A DNA stretch of 64,000 bases from Zobellia roscoffensis (GCF_015330165.1 NZ_JADDXT010000002.1:186001-250000), one strand, 5' to 3'; counted from the first letter of the stretch, positions 39,689-48,202 are shown. A program made the numbers and translations. Notes: generated by a model from the letters alone, not told the origin.

Positions 39689-41443
39689 ATGAAGGAACTT
39701 GCACACCTAAATAAATACTTCAAAAAATATTGGTCCAAATTATTGACCGGGTTGTTCATAACAATTATTGCGCGTGTGCTGCAACTGGTCATGCCCAGAT
39801 ATGTAAAAGAATCGATAACAGTAATCGAAAAATTTATGGATGGGCAGGTTGAAGAATCAGCCGCCAAAGGTCTTCTCCTAGAATATATTTTAATAATTGT
39901 AGGTGCTGCACTTCTATCTGGCTTCTTTACCTTTCTCATGCGCCAGACCATAATCAATGTCTCTAGATATATTGAATATGACCTTAAAAATGAAATATTT
40001 GATCATTACCAATTTCTTAGTTTAAATTTCTACAAGAAAAATAGAACGGGAGATCTCATGAACCGTATTAGTGAAGACGTTAATCAAGTTCGTATGTATG
40101 CGGGGCCTGCTTTAATGTATGGAATCAATACCATCACTTTATTTGCCTGTATCATCCCCATTATGTTTATGACTGCTCCTACATTGGCAGCATACACGTT
40201 AATTCCTCTACCTATTTTATCAGTTCTTATCTATTACATAAGTAAGGTAATACATGAACGCAGCACTATTGTACAACAATACCTTTCTAACCTTTCTACG
40301 TTTACTCAAGAAGTATTTTCTGGGGTTTCCGTAATTAAAGCATACGCTTTAGAACCTCAAACCAATAGCGATTTGAGTGCTTTGGCTGTAGAGGGAAAAG
40401 ATAAGAGTATGGATTTGGCCAAGGTGAACGCTTGGTTTTTTCCTCTTATGATATTACTTATAGGCATCAGTAACATTTTTGTTATCTACATTGGCGGGAA
40501 ACAGTATATAAATGGAGAAATAGCATCTTCTGGTGTTATTGCTGAATTTGTCCTTTATGTAAATATGCTTACGTGGCCAGTGGCTATTATTGGCTGGTTA
40601 ACCTCTATTGTACAACGTGCCGAAGCTTCACAAAAACGAATCAACGAATTTTTAAATGAAACTCCAGATATTAAGAATACCGTTCTTGAAGAAACACCAA
40701 TTAAGGGTAAAATAGAATTTAAGAATGTAACCTTTACCTATGAGGATACAGAAATTACAGCCCTTAAGAATATCTCATTTACTATAAACGAAGGTGAAAC
40801 TGTTGCTATTCTTGGTAAAACCGGTTCTGGAAAGTCTACCATCTTAGATCTTATTGCCAGATTGTATGATGTAACTTCCGGAGAAATATTAATAGATGGC
40901 ACTCCAATTAAAGAGTTGAATATTGATAGCTTAAGAAAAGCCATTGGTGCTGTACCACAGGATGCTTTCTTATTCTCGGATTCCATTAAAAACAATATTA
41001 AGTTCGGGAAAGAAAATGCCTCAGATGATGAAGTTACAGAGGCTGCAAAGAATGCGGTAGTACATGAAAATATAATAGGTTTTCAAAAAGAATATGAAAC
41101 TGTTCTTGGCGAAAGGGGAATTACTCTTAGTGGTGGGCAAAAACAAAGAGTGTCCATTGCTAGGGCTTTATTAAAAAAACCAGAAGTATATCTTTTTGAC
41201 GATTGCCTGTCTGCCGTAGATACGGAAACCGAAGAAGAAATTTTGAACAACCTTAAAAAAGCCTCCAAAAACCGCACCACACTTATAGTTAGTCATAGGG
41301 TTTCATCTGCAAAAAATGCTGATAAAGTATTGGTCCTCTCCAATGGGGAACTTCTTCAAGAAGGTAACCACACTGATTTAAACAGTGTTGAAGGATATTA
41401 CAAAGATTTGTACTACACACAACTGTCAGAGAAAGAAAACTGA
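39689..41443 (+). CDS. ABC exporter, fused permease and ATPase
   Basis: A 584-residue half-transporter of the MsbA/MdlB type. Six transmembrane helices fill about 15-310 and the nucleotide-binding domain about 335-575. Walker A is GKTGSGKST (about 376-384), the signature LSGGQKQR begins near 480, and the H-loop is SHR. Walker B reads YLFDD with Asp504-Asp505, so the usual catalytic Glu is Asp, as often in one half of heterodimeric exporters; the following SAVDTETEE is intact. It may pair with another subunit encoded elsewhere, since none is adjacent. Substrate unknown (lipid or drug). The PUR protein gene follows. Confidence 0.9.
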   Translation: MKELAHLNKYFKKYWSKLLTGLFITIIARVLQLVMPRYVKESITVIEKFMDGQVEESAAKGLLLEYILIIVGAALLSGFFTFLMRQTIINVSRYIEYDLKNEIFDHYQFLSLNFYKKNRTGDLMNRISEDVNQVRMYAGPALMYGINTITLFACIIPIMFMTAPTLAAYTLIPLPILSVLIYYISKVIHERSTIVQQYLSNLSTFTQEVFSGVSVIKAYALEPQTNSDLSALAVEGKDKSMDLAKVNAWFFPLMILLIGISNIFVIYIGGKQYINGEIASSGVIAEFVLYVNMLTWPVAIIGWLTSIVQRAEASQKRINEFLNETPDIKNTVLEETPIKGKIEFKNVTFTYEDTEITALKNISFTINEGETVAILGKTGSGKSTILDLIARLYDVTSGEILIDGTPIKELNIDSLRKAIGAVPQDAFLFSDSIKNNIKFGKENASDDEVTEAAKNAVVHENIIGFQKEYETVLGERGITLSGGQKQRVSIARALLKKPEVYLFDDCLSAVDTETEEEILNNLKKASKNRTTLIVSHRVSSAKNADKVLVLSNGELLQEGNHTDLNSVEGYYKDLYYTQLSEKEN

Positions 41444-41516
41444 AAAATTGTTGCCGTATTGGCTTTTTTTTTACATTTTTGAAAGATTAACAACTATTAA
41501 CTACACTATAAACGCG

Positions 41517-41900
41517 ATGAACGAAAAAGATTCAATGGACCAGGAGGAAATTCATTCCAAAGTTTTACGGGCAGGTAGGCGCACGTATTTCTTTGATGTA
41601 CGAAGTACCAAGGCAGGCGATTACTATCTAACCATCACCGAGAGCAAAAAATTTACTCATGACGATGGTTCTTTCCATTACAAAAAACATAAAATCTACC
41701 TTTATAAGGAAGATTTTGAAGCCTTTAAAGACAACGTAGAGGAAATGATGAATTTTATAATTGATGAGAAAGGCGCTGAAGTTATCTCTGAACGCCACCA
41801 AAAAGACTTTAAGAAAGAAGAGGAAGTAACAACTACAAACGGCGAATTAAAATCTACTGAAACAGGTAATTTTACCGATGTTAGTTTTGACGATATTTAA
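41517..41900 (+). CDS. PUR family DNA/RNA-binding protein (DUF3276)
   Basis: A 127-residue protein with one bacterial PUR repeat (about 12-90): SKVLRAGRRTYFFDVRSTKA, GDYYLTITESKKF and HKIYLYKEDFEAFKDNVEEM. PUR domains form a whirly-like dimer binding single-stranded nucleic acid. The C-terminal tail is acidic and disordered. The start at 41517 is chosen because the longer frame adds 44 residues overlapping the exporter stop; a second ATG five codons on is also possible. Role in gene regulation unknown. Confidence 0.9.
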   Translation: MNEKDSMDQEEIHSKVLRAGRRTYFFDVRSTKAGDYYLTITESKKFTHDDGSFHYKKHKIYLYKEDFEAFKDNVEEMMNFIIDEKGAEVISERHQKDFKKEEEVTTTNGELKSTETGNFTDVSFDDI

Positions 41901-41920
41901 AAACAGATAAAACTATATTA

Positions 41921-41944
41921 AAACGACCCTTTTCAGGGTCGTTT
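41921..41944. terminator. Bidirectional terminator
   Basis: AAACGACCCT (41921-41930) pairs with AGGGTCGTTT (41935-41944) around TTTC, followed by T-run, between the converging PUR and acyltransferase genes. Confidence 0.92.
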
Positions 41945-41978
41945 TTTATTTCTACAAATTCGTCCTTAAGCCTCTAAT

Positions 41979-43022
41979 TTAATTGCTACGAACATAAAGG
42001 CAATTGTAAAGAAATAAAGTCAGTACAACTATCACTCCTACAAGGCTATCACTTAATAACGTAACTACAGTAAAGAGTAAGGCATAATACACAGGGTACG
42101 CTAGCAACGCAAACCCAAAACGAAGGGTTCCCATAAATTCTGGTTCCCAAACTTTAGGTTTTGCCCATTTACGCCATACTATAAGTAACGGAAAATTTAC
42201 TAGCTCAAATATTGCTTTTGTCAGTGACCGGAGTCCTTCTTTTTTCTTAATAATACCATCAGCAGCTACAGATGTATTGAGAGTTTCAATGGTTTTATTG
42301 GTTTCAAACGGATTTAGAAAATCTGCGTTCAAAGCATTCAGTTGTCCTGAAATAGAATCGTAGTTATTCTCATCTTCTATATGTGTTGTTAGATGCTTTA
42401 GCCTGTCAGAAACCATCCCTTTTACCGTATTGACCGACCCTTGAACATCATTGGCATCATACAGGGTATTTACCACAATACTCTCATCAAAATAGATGGC
42501 CACCCGATCAGGAAAACCAGAATTACTTCTATAATTAAGACCCACGGGAACAATATGAATATCCGTATCCGGCAATCTATCCACAGCATTGAAAAGAATA
42601 CGGGTAAACCCCTTACTTAAAGGCCTCACACGACGTTTAATATTATGGTTAGCTTCCGGAAACATTACGATAGCATGTCCATTCCCAAAAATTTCGGCAC
42701 ATTGATCAAATACAGCTTGGTTGTTTTTTAAGGCCTCCCTCCCATCTCTAATTCTATAAATAGGAATCATTCTTAGATAGGCAAAAAACTTCTTTAGGCT
42801 AGGCTTCGTAAACACATCCGAACGTGTTAAGAAGAATGGTTTACGATTACAATCTACCGCAATCAATAACACATCTAACAGTGCACTTTGGTGGTTTGGT
42901 AAAAAAAGTACAGGCTTGTCCTTAGGTACATTATCCAGCCCTGAAACTTGTATTTTCCCGTAATAAAGATGTAATCCCGTCTTAATCCAGGTTTTCAATA
43001 ATTGATAGCCTATATTCTTCAA
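41979..43022 (-). CDS. Lysophospholipid acyltransferase family protein (PlsC-like)
   Basis: A 347-residue membrane-bound acyltransferase that would transfer an acyl chain to a glycerophospholipid precursor. The acyltransferase core is at about 20-215. The catalytic motif reads NHQSALLD, that is H-x5-D rather than the usual H-x4-D; the second block is IYRIRDGREAL and the third is MFPEANHNIKRRVRPLSKG. C-terminal hydrophobic helices (about 270-345) anchor it. Its start overlaps the symporter stop by 4 nt (ATGA), so the two are translationally coupled. Acceptor specificity unknown. Confidence 0.85.
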   Translation of the reverse strand: MKNIGYQLLKTWIKTGLHLYYGKIQVSGLDNVPKDKPVLFLPNHQSALLDVLLIAVDCNRKPFFLTRSDVFTKPSLKKFFAYLRMIPIYRIRDGREALKNNQAVFDQCAEIFGNGHAIVMFPEANHNIKRRVRPLSKGFTRILFNAVDRLPDTDIHIVPVGLNYRSNSGFPDRVAIYFDESIVVNTLYDANDVQGSVNTVKGMVSDRLKHLTTHIEDENNYDSISGQLNALNADFLNPFETNKTIETLNTSVAADGIIKKKEGLRSLTKAIFELVNFPLLIVWRKWAKPKVWEPEFMGTLRFGFALLAYPVYYALLFTVVTLLSDSLVGVIVVLTLFLYNCLYVRSN

Positions 43023-43939
43023 GTCAGTGTTTCGGTTTTAATTGGTTTATAACTCCAAAAAGCAGCAAGTGTGAGACCTGATACTAAGTGCCAGACTCCC
43101 CAGAAAGCAGCCAATAATGCCATTCCGCCTAGGCCGTCAAAAAAAGAAAAAATTAAAAGCAAACCTAGCCCAGAATTTTGGATACCCGTTTCTATAGTAA
43201 TGGAACGTATATTTCTTTTAGATAAACCCATTAATTTGGCAAATGAAAATCCCGTTAAAAAAGCCAATATATTATGTAGGACAACAATCCAGAAAACATA
43301 CATTACATAATCATAAAATACAACGCGGTTGTTATACAAGGCCAAAAATACCAATAGTATAAAAAAGACCAATGAAACAACTTTAAGAACTTTACCCATT
43401 TTTTTTGCCAAACGAGGTTTCAGGTGGTTTACCCATATGCCTAAAACCAAAGGAAAACCCAATAACAAGGAAACCAATTGAATCATCTGCCAAGGAGATA
43501 AAGCCACTTCTTTTAAAATTTGATTTGTTGGTGGATACAAACTTCCCCAAAACTGAAGATTTAAAGGTGTAAAAACAATGGCTAACAAAGTTGCTGCTGC
43601 CGTTAAACTTACAGACAAAGCTGTATTTGCGCCTGCCATATGAGATACAAAATTTGATACATTCCCACCCGGACAAGCAGCTACCATAACCATTCCCAAG
43701 GCAATACTAGGTATAGGCTCAATACATAACACTAATAAAAAAGTTAGAAGAGGCAACAGAAAAAATTGACTGAAAAGCCCCGTAAATATAGGCTTGGGGT
43801 TTTGAAAAAGTCCTTTAAAATCTGCTATAGAAATGTCTAGGGCAATCCCGAACATTACCAAAGCAAGTGAAATATTCAATACCCATTGCGCTTGGGCGTC
43901 AAAATTAAGGGGTACGCTATCTAGTAAGTTTTCGGTCAA
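43019..43939 (-). CDS. Bile acid:sodium symporter family transporter
   Basis: A 306-residue inner-membrane protein of the BASS family with nine to ten helices. The family core ACPGGNVSNFVSHMAGANTALSVSLT (the first GGN crossover, about 90-113) and the second crossover region ITIETGIQNSGLGLLL (about 245-260) are clear, carrying Asn and Glu residues that bind sodium. The substrate is an organic anion; bile acids are unlikely in a marine bacterium. It is 4 nt after the CsaA gene and overlaps the acyltransferase gene by 4 nt, forming a three-gene unit. Confidence 0.9.
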   Translation of the reverse strand: MTENLLDSVPLNFDAQAQWVLNISLALVMFGIALDISIADFKGLFQNPKPIFTGLFSQFFLLPLLTFLLVLCIEPIPSIALGMVMVAACPGGNVSNFVSHMAGANTALSVSLTAAATLLAIVFTPLNLQFWGSLYPPTNQILKEVALSPWQMIQLVSLLLGFPLVLGIWVNHLKPRLAKKMGKVLKVVSLVFFILLVFLALYNNRVVFYDYVMYVFWIVVLHNILAFLTGFSFAKLMGLSKRNIRSITIETGIQNSGLGLLLIFSFFDGLGGMALLAAFWGVWHLVSGLTLAAFWSYKPIKTETLT

Positions 43940-43943
43940 GCAA

Positions 43944-44282
43944 TTATGATATTTTCAGTCCGTTGGCAACAATTGCTTTTGGTTGTAAAAGCTCCACATC
44001 CTTGCCATTGACAGCGCCCAATATAAGACATTCACTCATAAAGTTAGCTATTTGTTTTTTAGGAAAATTTACGACCGCCACAACTTGCGTTCCTAAAAGC
44101 TGTTCTTTGGTATATAGGGTAGTTACCTGCGCAGACGTTTTCTTAATTCCTATTTCTTCACCAAAATTAATATGAAGTTGGTATGCAGGGTTTCTTGCTT
44201 CTGGAAAATCATCTACTTTTAAAACCGTCCCGACACGCATATCTATTTTTGCAAAATCTTGCCAATTTATAGTCTCGTCCAT
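43944..44282 (-). CDS. csaA: CsaA-like tRNA-binding domain protein
   Basis: A 112-residue single OB-fold protein of the CsaA/EMAP-II tRNA-binding group, described in Bacillus as a secretion chaperone. The conserved DFAKIDMRVGTVLKV start, FPEARNPAYQL, the STxV-like TSAQVTTLY, VVAVVNFPKKQIANFMSE and the closing VVANG-like AIVANGLKI are all present. It is the first gene of csaA-symporter-acyltransferase; the link in function is unclear. Confidence 0.9.
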   Translation of the reverse strand: MDETINWQDFAKIDMRVGTVLKVDDFPEARNPAYQLHINFGEEIGIKKTSAQVTTLYTKEQLLGTQVVAVVNFPKKQIANFMSECLILGAVNGKDVELLQPKAIVANGLKIS

Positions 44283-44398
44283 AGTATTCTTAATGCGATT
44301 AATCTTATTACAAAAGTTGAAGGTAAAAATAGATTATGGTTTAGCAAAGACACTCAAAATACTTTTTATAACTTTAATTCCTAAACACAACACAAAAA

Positions 44399-44956
44399 AT
44401 GGCAAGAACACTCAGTAATATGCTTCCGCTTGGCACAACTGCCCCAGATTTTAATTTATTGAATACTCGAACTGAAGAACACGTAAATCTTAACGAATTA
44501 AAGGGTAATAAAGGAACTGTAATTGCTTTTATTTGCAACCACTGCCCTTTTGTGAAACACATAAACCCGCAACTTGCCAAATTAGCAAAAGATTACGAAG
44601 CTAAAGAGATAGGGTTTGTTGCTATTTCCAGTAACGATGTTGAAAATTATCCGCAAGATGCGCCGCATCTTATGAAACAGACAGCTGTAGAGGAAGGTTA
44701 TACTTTCCCTTATTTATATGATGAGACACAGGAAGTAGGCAAAAAATATGACGCAGCCTGTACACCAGATTTTTATTTATTCGATGCCAATCTACAACTA
44801 GCATATCGCGGTCAACTAGATGATTCCAGACCAGGAAACGGCATACCGGTAACAGGAAAAGATTTACGTAACGCCATTAATGCACTCTTACAAAACAAAA
44901 AAATAGACGAGAATCAAAAACCCAGTATTGGTTGTAACATCAAATGGAAAAAGTAA
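44399..44956 (+). CDS. Redoxin/thioredoxin family protein
   Basis: A 185-residue cytoplasmic thioredoxin-fold protein of the AhpC/TSA-redoxin type. The redox motif is CNHC (Cys46, Cys49) within FICNHCPFVKH; typical neighbours are GTTAPDFNLLNTRTEE upstream and CTPDFYLFD (cis-Pro region with an extra Cys, about 120) downstream. The length and NHCPFV motif are characteristic of a widespread uncharacterised group thought to act in peroxide or thiol reduction. It is convergent with the BstA-like gene, the stops being 2 nt apart. Confidence 0.88.
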   Translation: MARTLSNMLPLGTTAPDFNLLNTRTEEHVNLNELKGNKGTVIAFICNHCPFVKHINPQLAKLAKDYEAKEIGFVAISSNDVENYPQDAPHLMKQTAVEEGYTFPYLYDETQEVGKKYDAACTPDFYLFDANLQLAYRGQLDDSRPGNGIPVTGKDLRNAINALLQNKKIDENQKPSIGCNIKWKK

Positions 44957-44958
44957 TA

Positions 44959-45501
44959 CTACCAGCCCTTTCTTTCAATTAAATTTAAAATTTGAGCAAA
45001 GTGATGTCTTCCATGCCAAGCATAGTGACCAATATTCTCATCTAACGGCACGTGAACATTTCCACTGGGATGTGTAAACGTCATCTTTAGTTGAACATTA
45101 GAAAGCCCGTTTAGCAAATGAACCAACTTACCGTGAACGGCTTTAAGGTGATCTAAAGACAATTGTATAGGCGCAGTTTTAGTATCAAAAAGCTCTGCCC
45201 AAGCTTTTTCATCATACGCCTTTATAACTGGATTATCCTCTGTAAGAGCCCATTTAAAACGGATGTAACTGTTATGATGACTGTCTGATATATGATGGAT
45301 AGTTTGCCTTACCGTCCACCCACCAGGCCGGTAGGGTGTCTCTAATTGCTCATCGGTTAAATCCTTAACTAAGTTCTCTAATTCTTTAGGAATCATCTCA
45401 AGCACATGAATCCATTCTTGGATTTGCTCATGGGTTATTTGATTAGGTTTTTCAAATTTTCCTGTCGGATATTTCAATCGCTCCAATTCTTTATTTTCCA
45501 T
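44959..45501 (-). CDS. BstA/YfiT-like DinB-superfamily protein
   Basis: A 180-residue four-helix-bundle protein of the DinB superfamily, YfiT/bacillithiol S-transferase group. The metal-binding histidines are in QTIHHISDSHHNSYIRFKWA (about 65-85) and in HYAWHGRHHFAQI (about 160-172). LKYPTGKFEKPNQITHEQI at the N-terminus is typical of YfiT. In Firmicutes such enzymes conjugate bacillithiol to electrophiles; whether this organism makes bacillithiol cannot be judged from the window. It is divergent from a peroxiredoxin gene, which fits a thiol/oxidative-stress setting. Confidence 0.85.
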   Translation of the reverse strand: MENKELERLKYPTGKFEKPNQITHEQIQEWIHVLEMIPKELENLVKDLTDEQLETPYRPGGWTVRQTIHHISDSHHNSYIRFKWALTEDNPVIKAYDEKAWAELFDTKTAPIQLSLDHLKAVHGKLVHLLNGLSNVQLKMTFTHPSGNVHVPLDENIGHYAWHGRHHFAQILNLIERKGW

Positions 45502-45611
45502 GGATTAAAAATAGGAAACTTTAATACATTTTTAACCATAAACGTAAGGTTGTACTAGACTAATCTACTATTTTTATAGGATTACAATTTCAAATCTAAA
45601 AATAGAATACA

Positions 45612-46250
45612 ATGGCAACAATACGATTGGGCGATAAAGCCCCTAACTTTACAGCAGAAAGCTCTATAGGAGAAATTAATTTATATGATTATTTAGGTGA
45701 TAGCTGGGGAATTCTTTTTTCTCACCCTGCAGATTTCACGCCAGTTTGTACCACAGAATTAGGTACAGCCGCACAATTTAAAGGCGAATTTGATAAGCGC
45801 AATGTAAAAATGATTGCGTTAAGTGTTGATGGTGCTGCATCTCATGTTGAGTGGATAAAGGATATTAACGAGGTTCAAAAAACTAATGTAGAATTTCCGA
45901 TCATAGCAGATGAAGACCGCAAGGTTTCCGACCTGTATGACATGATACACCCAAAAGCAGACAGTACTTTAACCGTACGCTCAGTTTTCATTATTGCACC
46001 GGATAGAACGGTAAAGTTAATGTTGACCTACCCGGCTTCTACAGGACGTAATTTTTACGAATTACTACGAGTTATAGATTCTCTGCAACTTACAGCTAAT
46101 CACAAAGTAGCAACACCAGCTAACTGGAAAAATGGCGAAGATGTTGTAGTGAGCCCAGCAATTTCTACGGAAGATGCTAAGACCATATTCAGTAAAGGCG
46201 TTAAAGAGGTAAAACCTTATTTACGCATGACACCAGACCCTACTTTGTAA
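45612..46250 (+). CDS. 1-Cys peroxiredoxin (Prx6 type)
   Basis: A 212-residue peroxidase that reduces hydrogen peroxide and organic peroxides. The peroxidatic Cys46 sits in the PADFTPVCTTELG motif (with Thr43). No second, resolving Cys exists in the sequence, and the long C-terminal domain (about 150-212, ending KPYLRMTPDP) matches the Prx6 subfamily. The reductant is unknown. It is monocistronic, with a strong terminator, divergent from the BstA-like gene. Confidence 0.95.
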   Translation: MATIRLGDKAPNFTAESSIGEINLYDYLGDSWGILFSHPADFTPVCTTELGTAAQFKGEFDKRNVKMIALSVDGAASHVEWIKDINEVQKTNVEFPIIADEDRKVSDLYDMIHPKADSTLTVRSVFIIAPDRTVKLMLTYPASTGRNFYELLRVIDSLQLTANHKVATPANWKNGEDVVVSPAISTEDAKTIFSKGVKEVKPYLRMTPDPTL

Positions 46251-46271
46251 AATCTTCATAAACGACTATAA

Positions 46272-46308
46272 AGCCATCTATTTCGCACACAATAGATGGC
46301 TCTTTTTA
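46272..46308 (+). terminator. Peroxiredoxin terminator
   Basis: AGCCATCTATT pairs with AATAGATGGCT around CGCACAC-type loop (46272-46301), followed by CTTTTT. Confidence 0.9.
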
Positions 46309-46530
46309 ATTCTAAAATTCTTACAACATAAAATTACTAGTCTGTAACTTTAAAAGTAGCTGCTTTGCCTGTATGTGTAGAAAACAATCAATCTAGAACT
46401 AAGACAAAACCGCTAAAAAACTCACACAAAAGCGGTTAGACAAGTTAGGTTAAGAGTAAAAACTGCTCACATAACTCTCTGATAAAGTAAAGATAACTTA
46501 GTAAAAATCATTGATTTAATTTTTTATAGT

Positions 46531-46538
46531 TATATTTG
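46531..46538 (+). promoter_or_regulatory. Cold-shock gene -7 box and leader
   Basis: TATATTTG matches TAnnTTTG, 30 nt upstream of the ATG. A TTG at 46511-46513 is 17 nt upstream, slightly closer than the usual 19-21. The leader is very AT-rich, which suits low-temperature translation (inference). Confidence 0.6.
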
Positions 46539-46568
46539 CGCCATAATTTAATTTAATTTTTTTGTATT

Positions 46569-46763
46569 ATGAGTAAAGGAACAGTAAAATTCTTCAATGA
46601 TTCTAAAGGTTACGGATTTATCACTGAAGATGGTTCAAGCGAAGATCACTTTGTACACATTTCTGGTTTGATCGATGAAATTCGTGAAGGTGACGTTGTA
46701 GAATTTGAGCTACAACAAGGTAAAAAAGGATTGAACGCGGTAAATGTGAAAGTAGTAGACTAA
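46569..46763 (+). CDS. Cold-shock protein, CspA family
   Basis: A 64-residue single OB-fold RNA chaperone that melts mRNA structure. RNP1 is KGYGFI (13-18) and RNP2 is HFVHIS (27-32); GTVKFFNDSKGYGF starts the domain and VVEFELQQGKKGLNAVNV ends it. Length is standard. It is monocistronic with its own -7 box and a very strong terminator. Confidence 0.96.
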   Translation: MSKGTVKFFNDSKGYGFITEDGSSEDHFVHISGLIDEIREGDVVEFELQQGKKGLNAVNVKVVD

Positions 46764-46788
46764 GAAAGACGCATAAACTTTTTTTATA

Positions 46789-46826
46789 TAAAAGCCCCGT
46801 TACCATTGGTAACGGGGCTTTTTTTT
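46789..46826 (+). terminator. Cold-shock gene terminator
   Basis: GCCCCGTTACC and GGTAACGGGGC form a perfect 11-bp stem around ATT, flanked by A-run and T-run (46789-46826). Confidence 0.95.
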
Positions 46827-46958
46827 AATTAGCGTAAGACAAAATACAATTATGTACTATTTTTCGTACATTTACTATTGAGCTTTTGACGCAACCCTTT
46901 TTACTTTTTTGCGTCTAGTAAAAAACTAGGTTTTCCCCAATTAACCAAACAATAGAAT

Positions 46959-47051
46959 ATGCTTACTTTTTTTGGTATTGTTTTCGTATTGCTCGTAGTA
47001 AATATTGTTTTGCTAATTGTGAGCACAGATAGAGCTAAGAACTCCCGATAA
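46959..47051 (+). CDS. Tiny single-span membrane protein
   Basis: A 30-residue reading frame: start MLTFFGIVFVLLVVNIVLLI, then a short basic tail STDRAKNSR. It is one transmembrane helix with the N-terminus probably outside. Its first 22 residues parallel those of the 59-residue protein at 63320-63499: TFF at positions 3-5, Ile7, Leu11, Asn15 and Ser22 coincide. The shared polar Asn inside the helix argues against chance. No homologue is known to me and function is unknown. There is a stem GACGCAA/TTGCGTC (46889-46915) upstream. Confidence 0.45.
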   Translation: MLTFFGIVFVLLVVNIVLLIVSTDRAKNSR

Positions 47052-47183
47052 ATACTGTTGGGCAGAAGTAGACTATTAATTCTTTAGCCGAGTGGCCCAA
47101 ACCACCCTGCTCTGGATTGCTTTTGTCTTTTTGAATGAAAATTTACTGCAATCTCTACCAATTTCAACATACATATTGCTGAA

Positions 47184-47215
47184 TAAAAAAAGCCCTAACA
47201 GTATTGTTAAGGCTT
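47184..47215 (-). terminator. Terminator of the cyclophilin-FKBP gene
   Basis: AAGCC-TAACA pairs with TGTTA-GGCTT (47190-47215), with one mismatched pair, and an A-run at 47184-47191 gives the U-tract on the minus strand. Confidence 0.8.
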
Positions 47216-47239
47216 CTCCACATTCTAAAAATGTATAAT

Positions 47240-48172
47240 TTATTTTACTCCCATCAATTCAACATCAAATAATAATGTGGCATTTGGAGGAATTACTCCG
47301 CCTGCACCAGCACTACCATATCCTAAATTAGATGGAATAACCAGTCTTGCCTTATCTCCTACCTGTAAGAGTTGAATACCTTCATCCCAACCTGGAATTA
47401 CTTGACCAACACCTAATTGAAAATCAATTGGTTGATTGCGCTTGTATGAAGAATCAAAAACCTGACCGCTCAATAAAGAACCTTCATAATGAACTGATAC
47501 AGTTTGGCCTTTTTCTGCCTGTGCGCCACTTCCCTTTTGAATCATTTTATATCTAAGACCACTTTCCGTCTCATCAAAACCGGCTGCAATTTTATCTAAT
47601 TCTGCCGCTTGCTTCGCTTTTTCTTCGGCAAGACGCTCTTCTTTAGAACTTTTGAATTTTGTGAAGCTAGCTAGAGCATCCCATTTTTGGGCCTCATCAC
47701 CAACACGAACAATTTCAACATTCTTTATCTGGTCTCCTTGAGCAATAGCATCTACTACATCTTGACCACTTTCTACCTTACCAAAAACGGTATGCTTATT
47801 ATCTAACCATGGTGTTGGTACATGAGTTATAAAGAACTGGCTCCCATTGGTACCAGGACCAGCATTTGCCATAGAAAGTACGCCTGGTTCCGAGTGGTTA
47901 AGATCTGGATGAAATTCATCATCAAACTTATATCCGGCATCACCCGTACCTGTACCTTGAGGACATCCGCCCTGTACCATAAAATCTGGAATTACCCTAT
48001 GGAATTTTAATCCATCATAATAAGGCTCTCCTGCAGCTTTTGCAGTATTATCTTGTTTTCCTTCGGCAAGGGCAACAAAGTTACCTACCGTACCCGGAGT
48101 TTTATCATGAGTAAGTTTTACTAATATCTCACCTTTGTCCGTATTGAATTTTGCGTAGATTCCGTCTTGCAT
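47240..48172 (-). CDS. Cyclophilin-FKBP fusion peptidyl-prolyl isomerase
   Basis: A 310-residue protein with two unrelated prolyl-isomerase domains. Residues about 5-160 form a bacterial cyclophilin: FHRVIPDFMVQGGCPQGTGT, AGPGTNGSQFFITH and WLDNKHTVFGKV. A helical, charged linker (about 165-200, EERLAEEKAKQAAELDKI) leads to an FKBP domain (about 205-310): VSVHYEGSLLSGQVFDSSY, VIPGWDEGIQLLQVGDKARL and GYGSAGAGGVIPPNATLLF. There is no signal peptide, so it is cytoplasmic, unlike most FKBPs of this phylum. It helps protein folding by cis-trans isomerisation of proline. A TATCTTTG box lies upstream. Confidence 0.95.
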   Translation of the reverse strand: MQDGIYAKFNTDKGEILVKLTHDKTPGTVGNFVALAEGKQDNTAKAAGEPYYDGLKFHRVIPDFMVQGGCPQGTGTGDAGYKFDDEFHPDLNHSEPGVLSMANAGPGTNGSQFFITHVPTPWLDNKHTVFGKVESGQDVVDAIAQGDQIKNVEIVRVGDEAQKWDALASFTKFKSSKEERLAEEKAKQAAELDKIAAGFDETESGLRYKMIQKGSGAQAEKGQTVSVHYEGSLLSGQVFDSSYKRNQPIDFQLGVGQVIPGWDEGIQLLQVGDKARLVIPSNLGYGSAGAGGVIPPNATLLFDVELMGVK

Positions 48173-48194
48173 TTTTCATTTTTTTAATGAGGGG

Positions 48195-48202
48195 CAAAGA
48201 TA
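48195..48202 (-). promoter_or_regulatory. -7 box of the cyclophilin-FKBP gene
   Basis: Minus-strand TATCTTTG matches TAnnTTTG, 23 nt upstream of the start codon. Confidence 0.5.

Larger units (their letters stand above)
46251..46568. other. Intergenic region between peroxiredoxin and cold-shock gene
   Basis: 318 nt without a gene. It holds the peroxiredoxin terminator, a small stem AACCGCT/AGCGGTT (46408-46437) of unknown meaning and the cold-shock promoter. No known small RNA was recognised. Confidence 0.5.

Noticed and set aside
46408..46437. AACCGCT/AGCGGTT stem as a small RNA
   Set aside because: The stem is only 7 bp with a long loop, and no promoter or terminator frames it.
47087..47097. 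GCCGAGTGGCC, like the D-arm start of tRNA-Leu or tRNA-Ser
   Set aside because: No acceptor, anticodon or T-arm could be folded around it; no TTCGA-type T-loop follows at the right distance.
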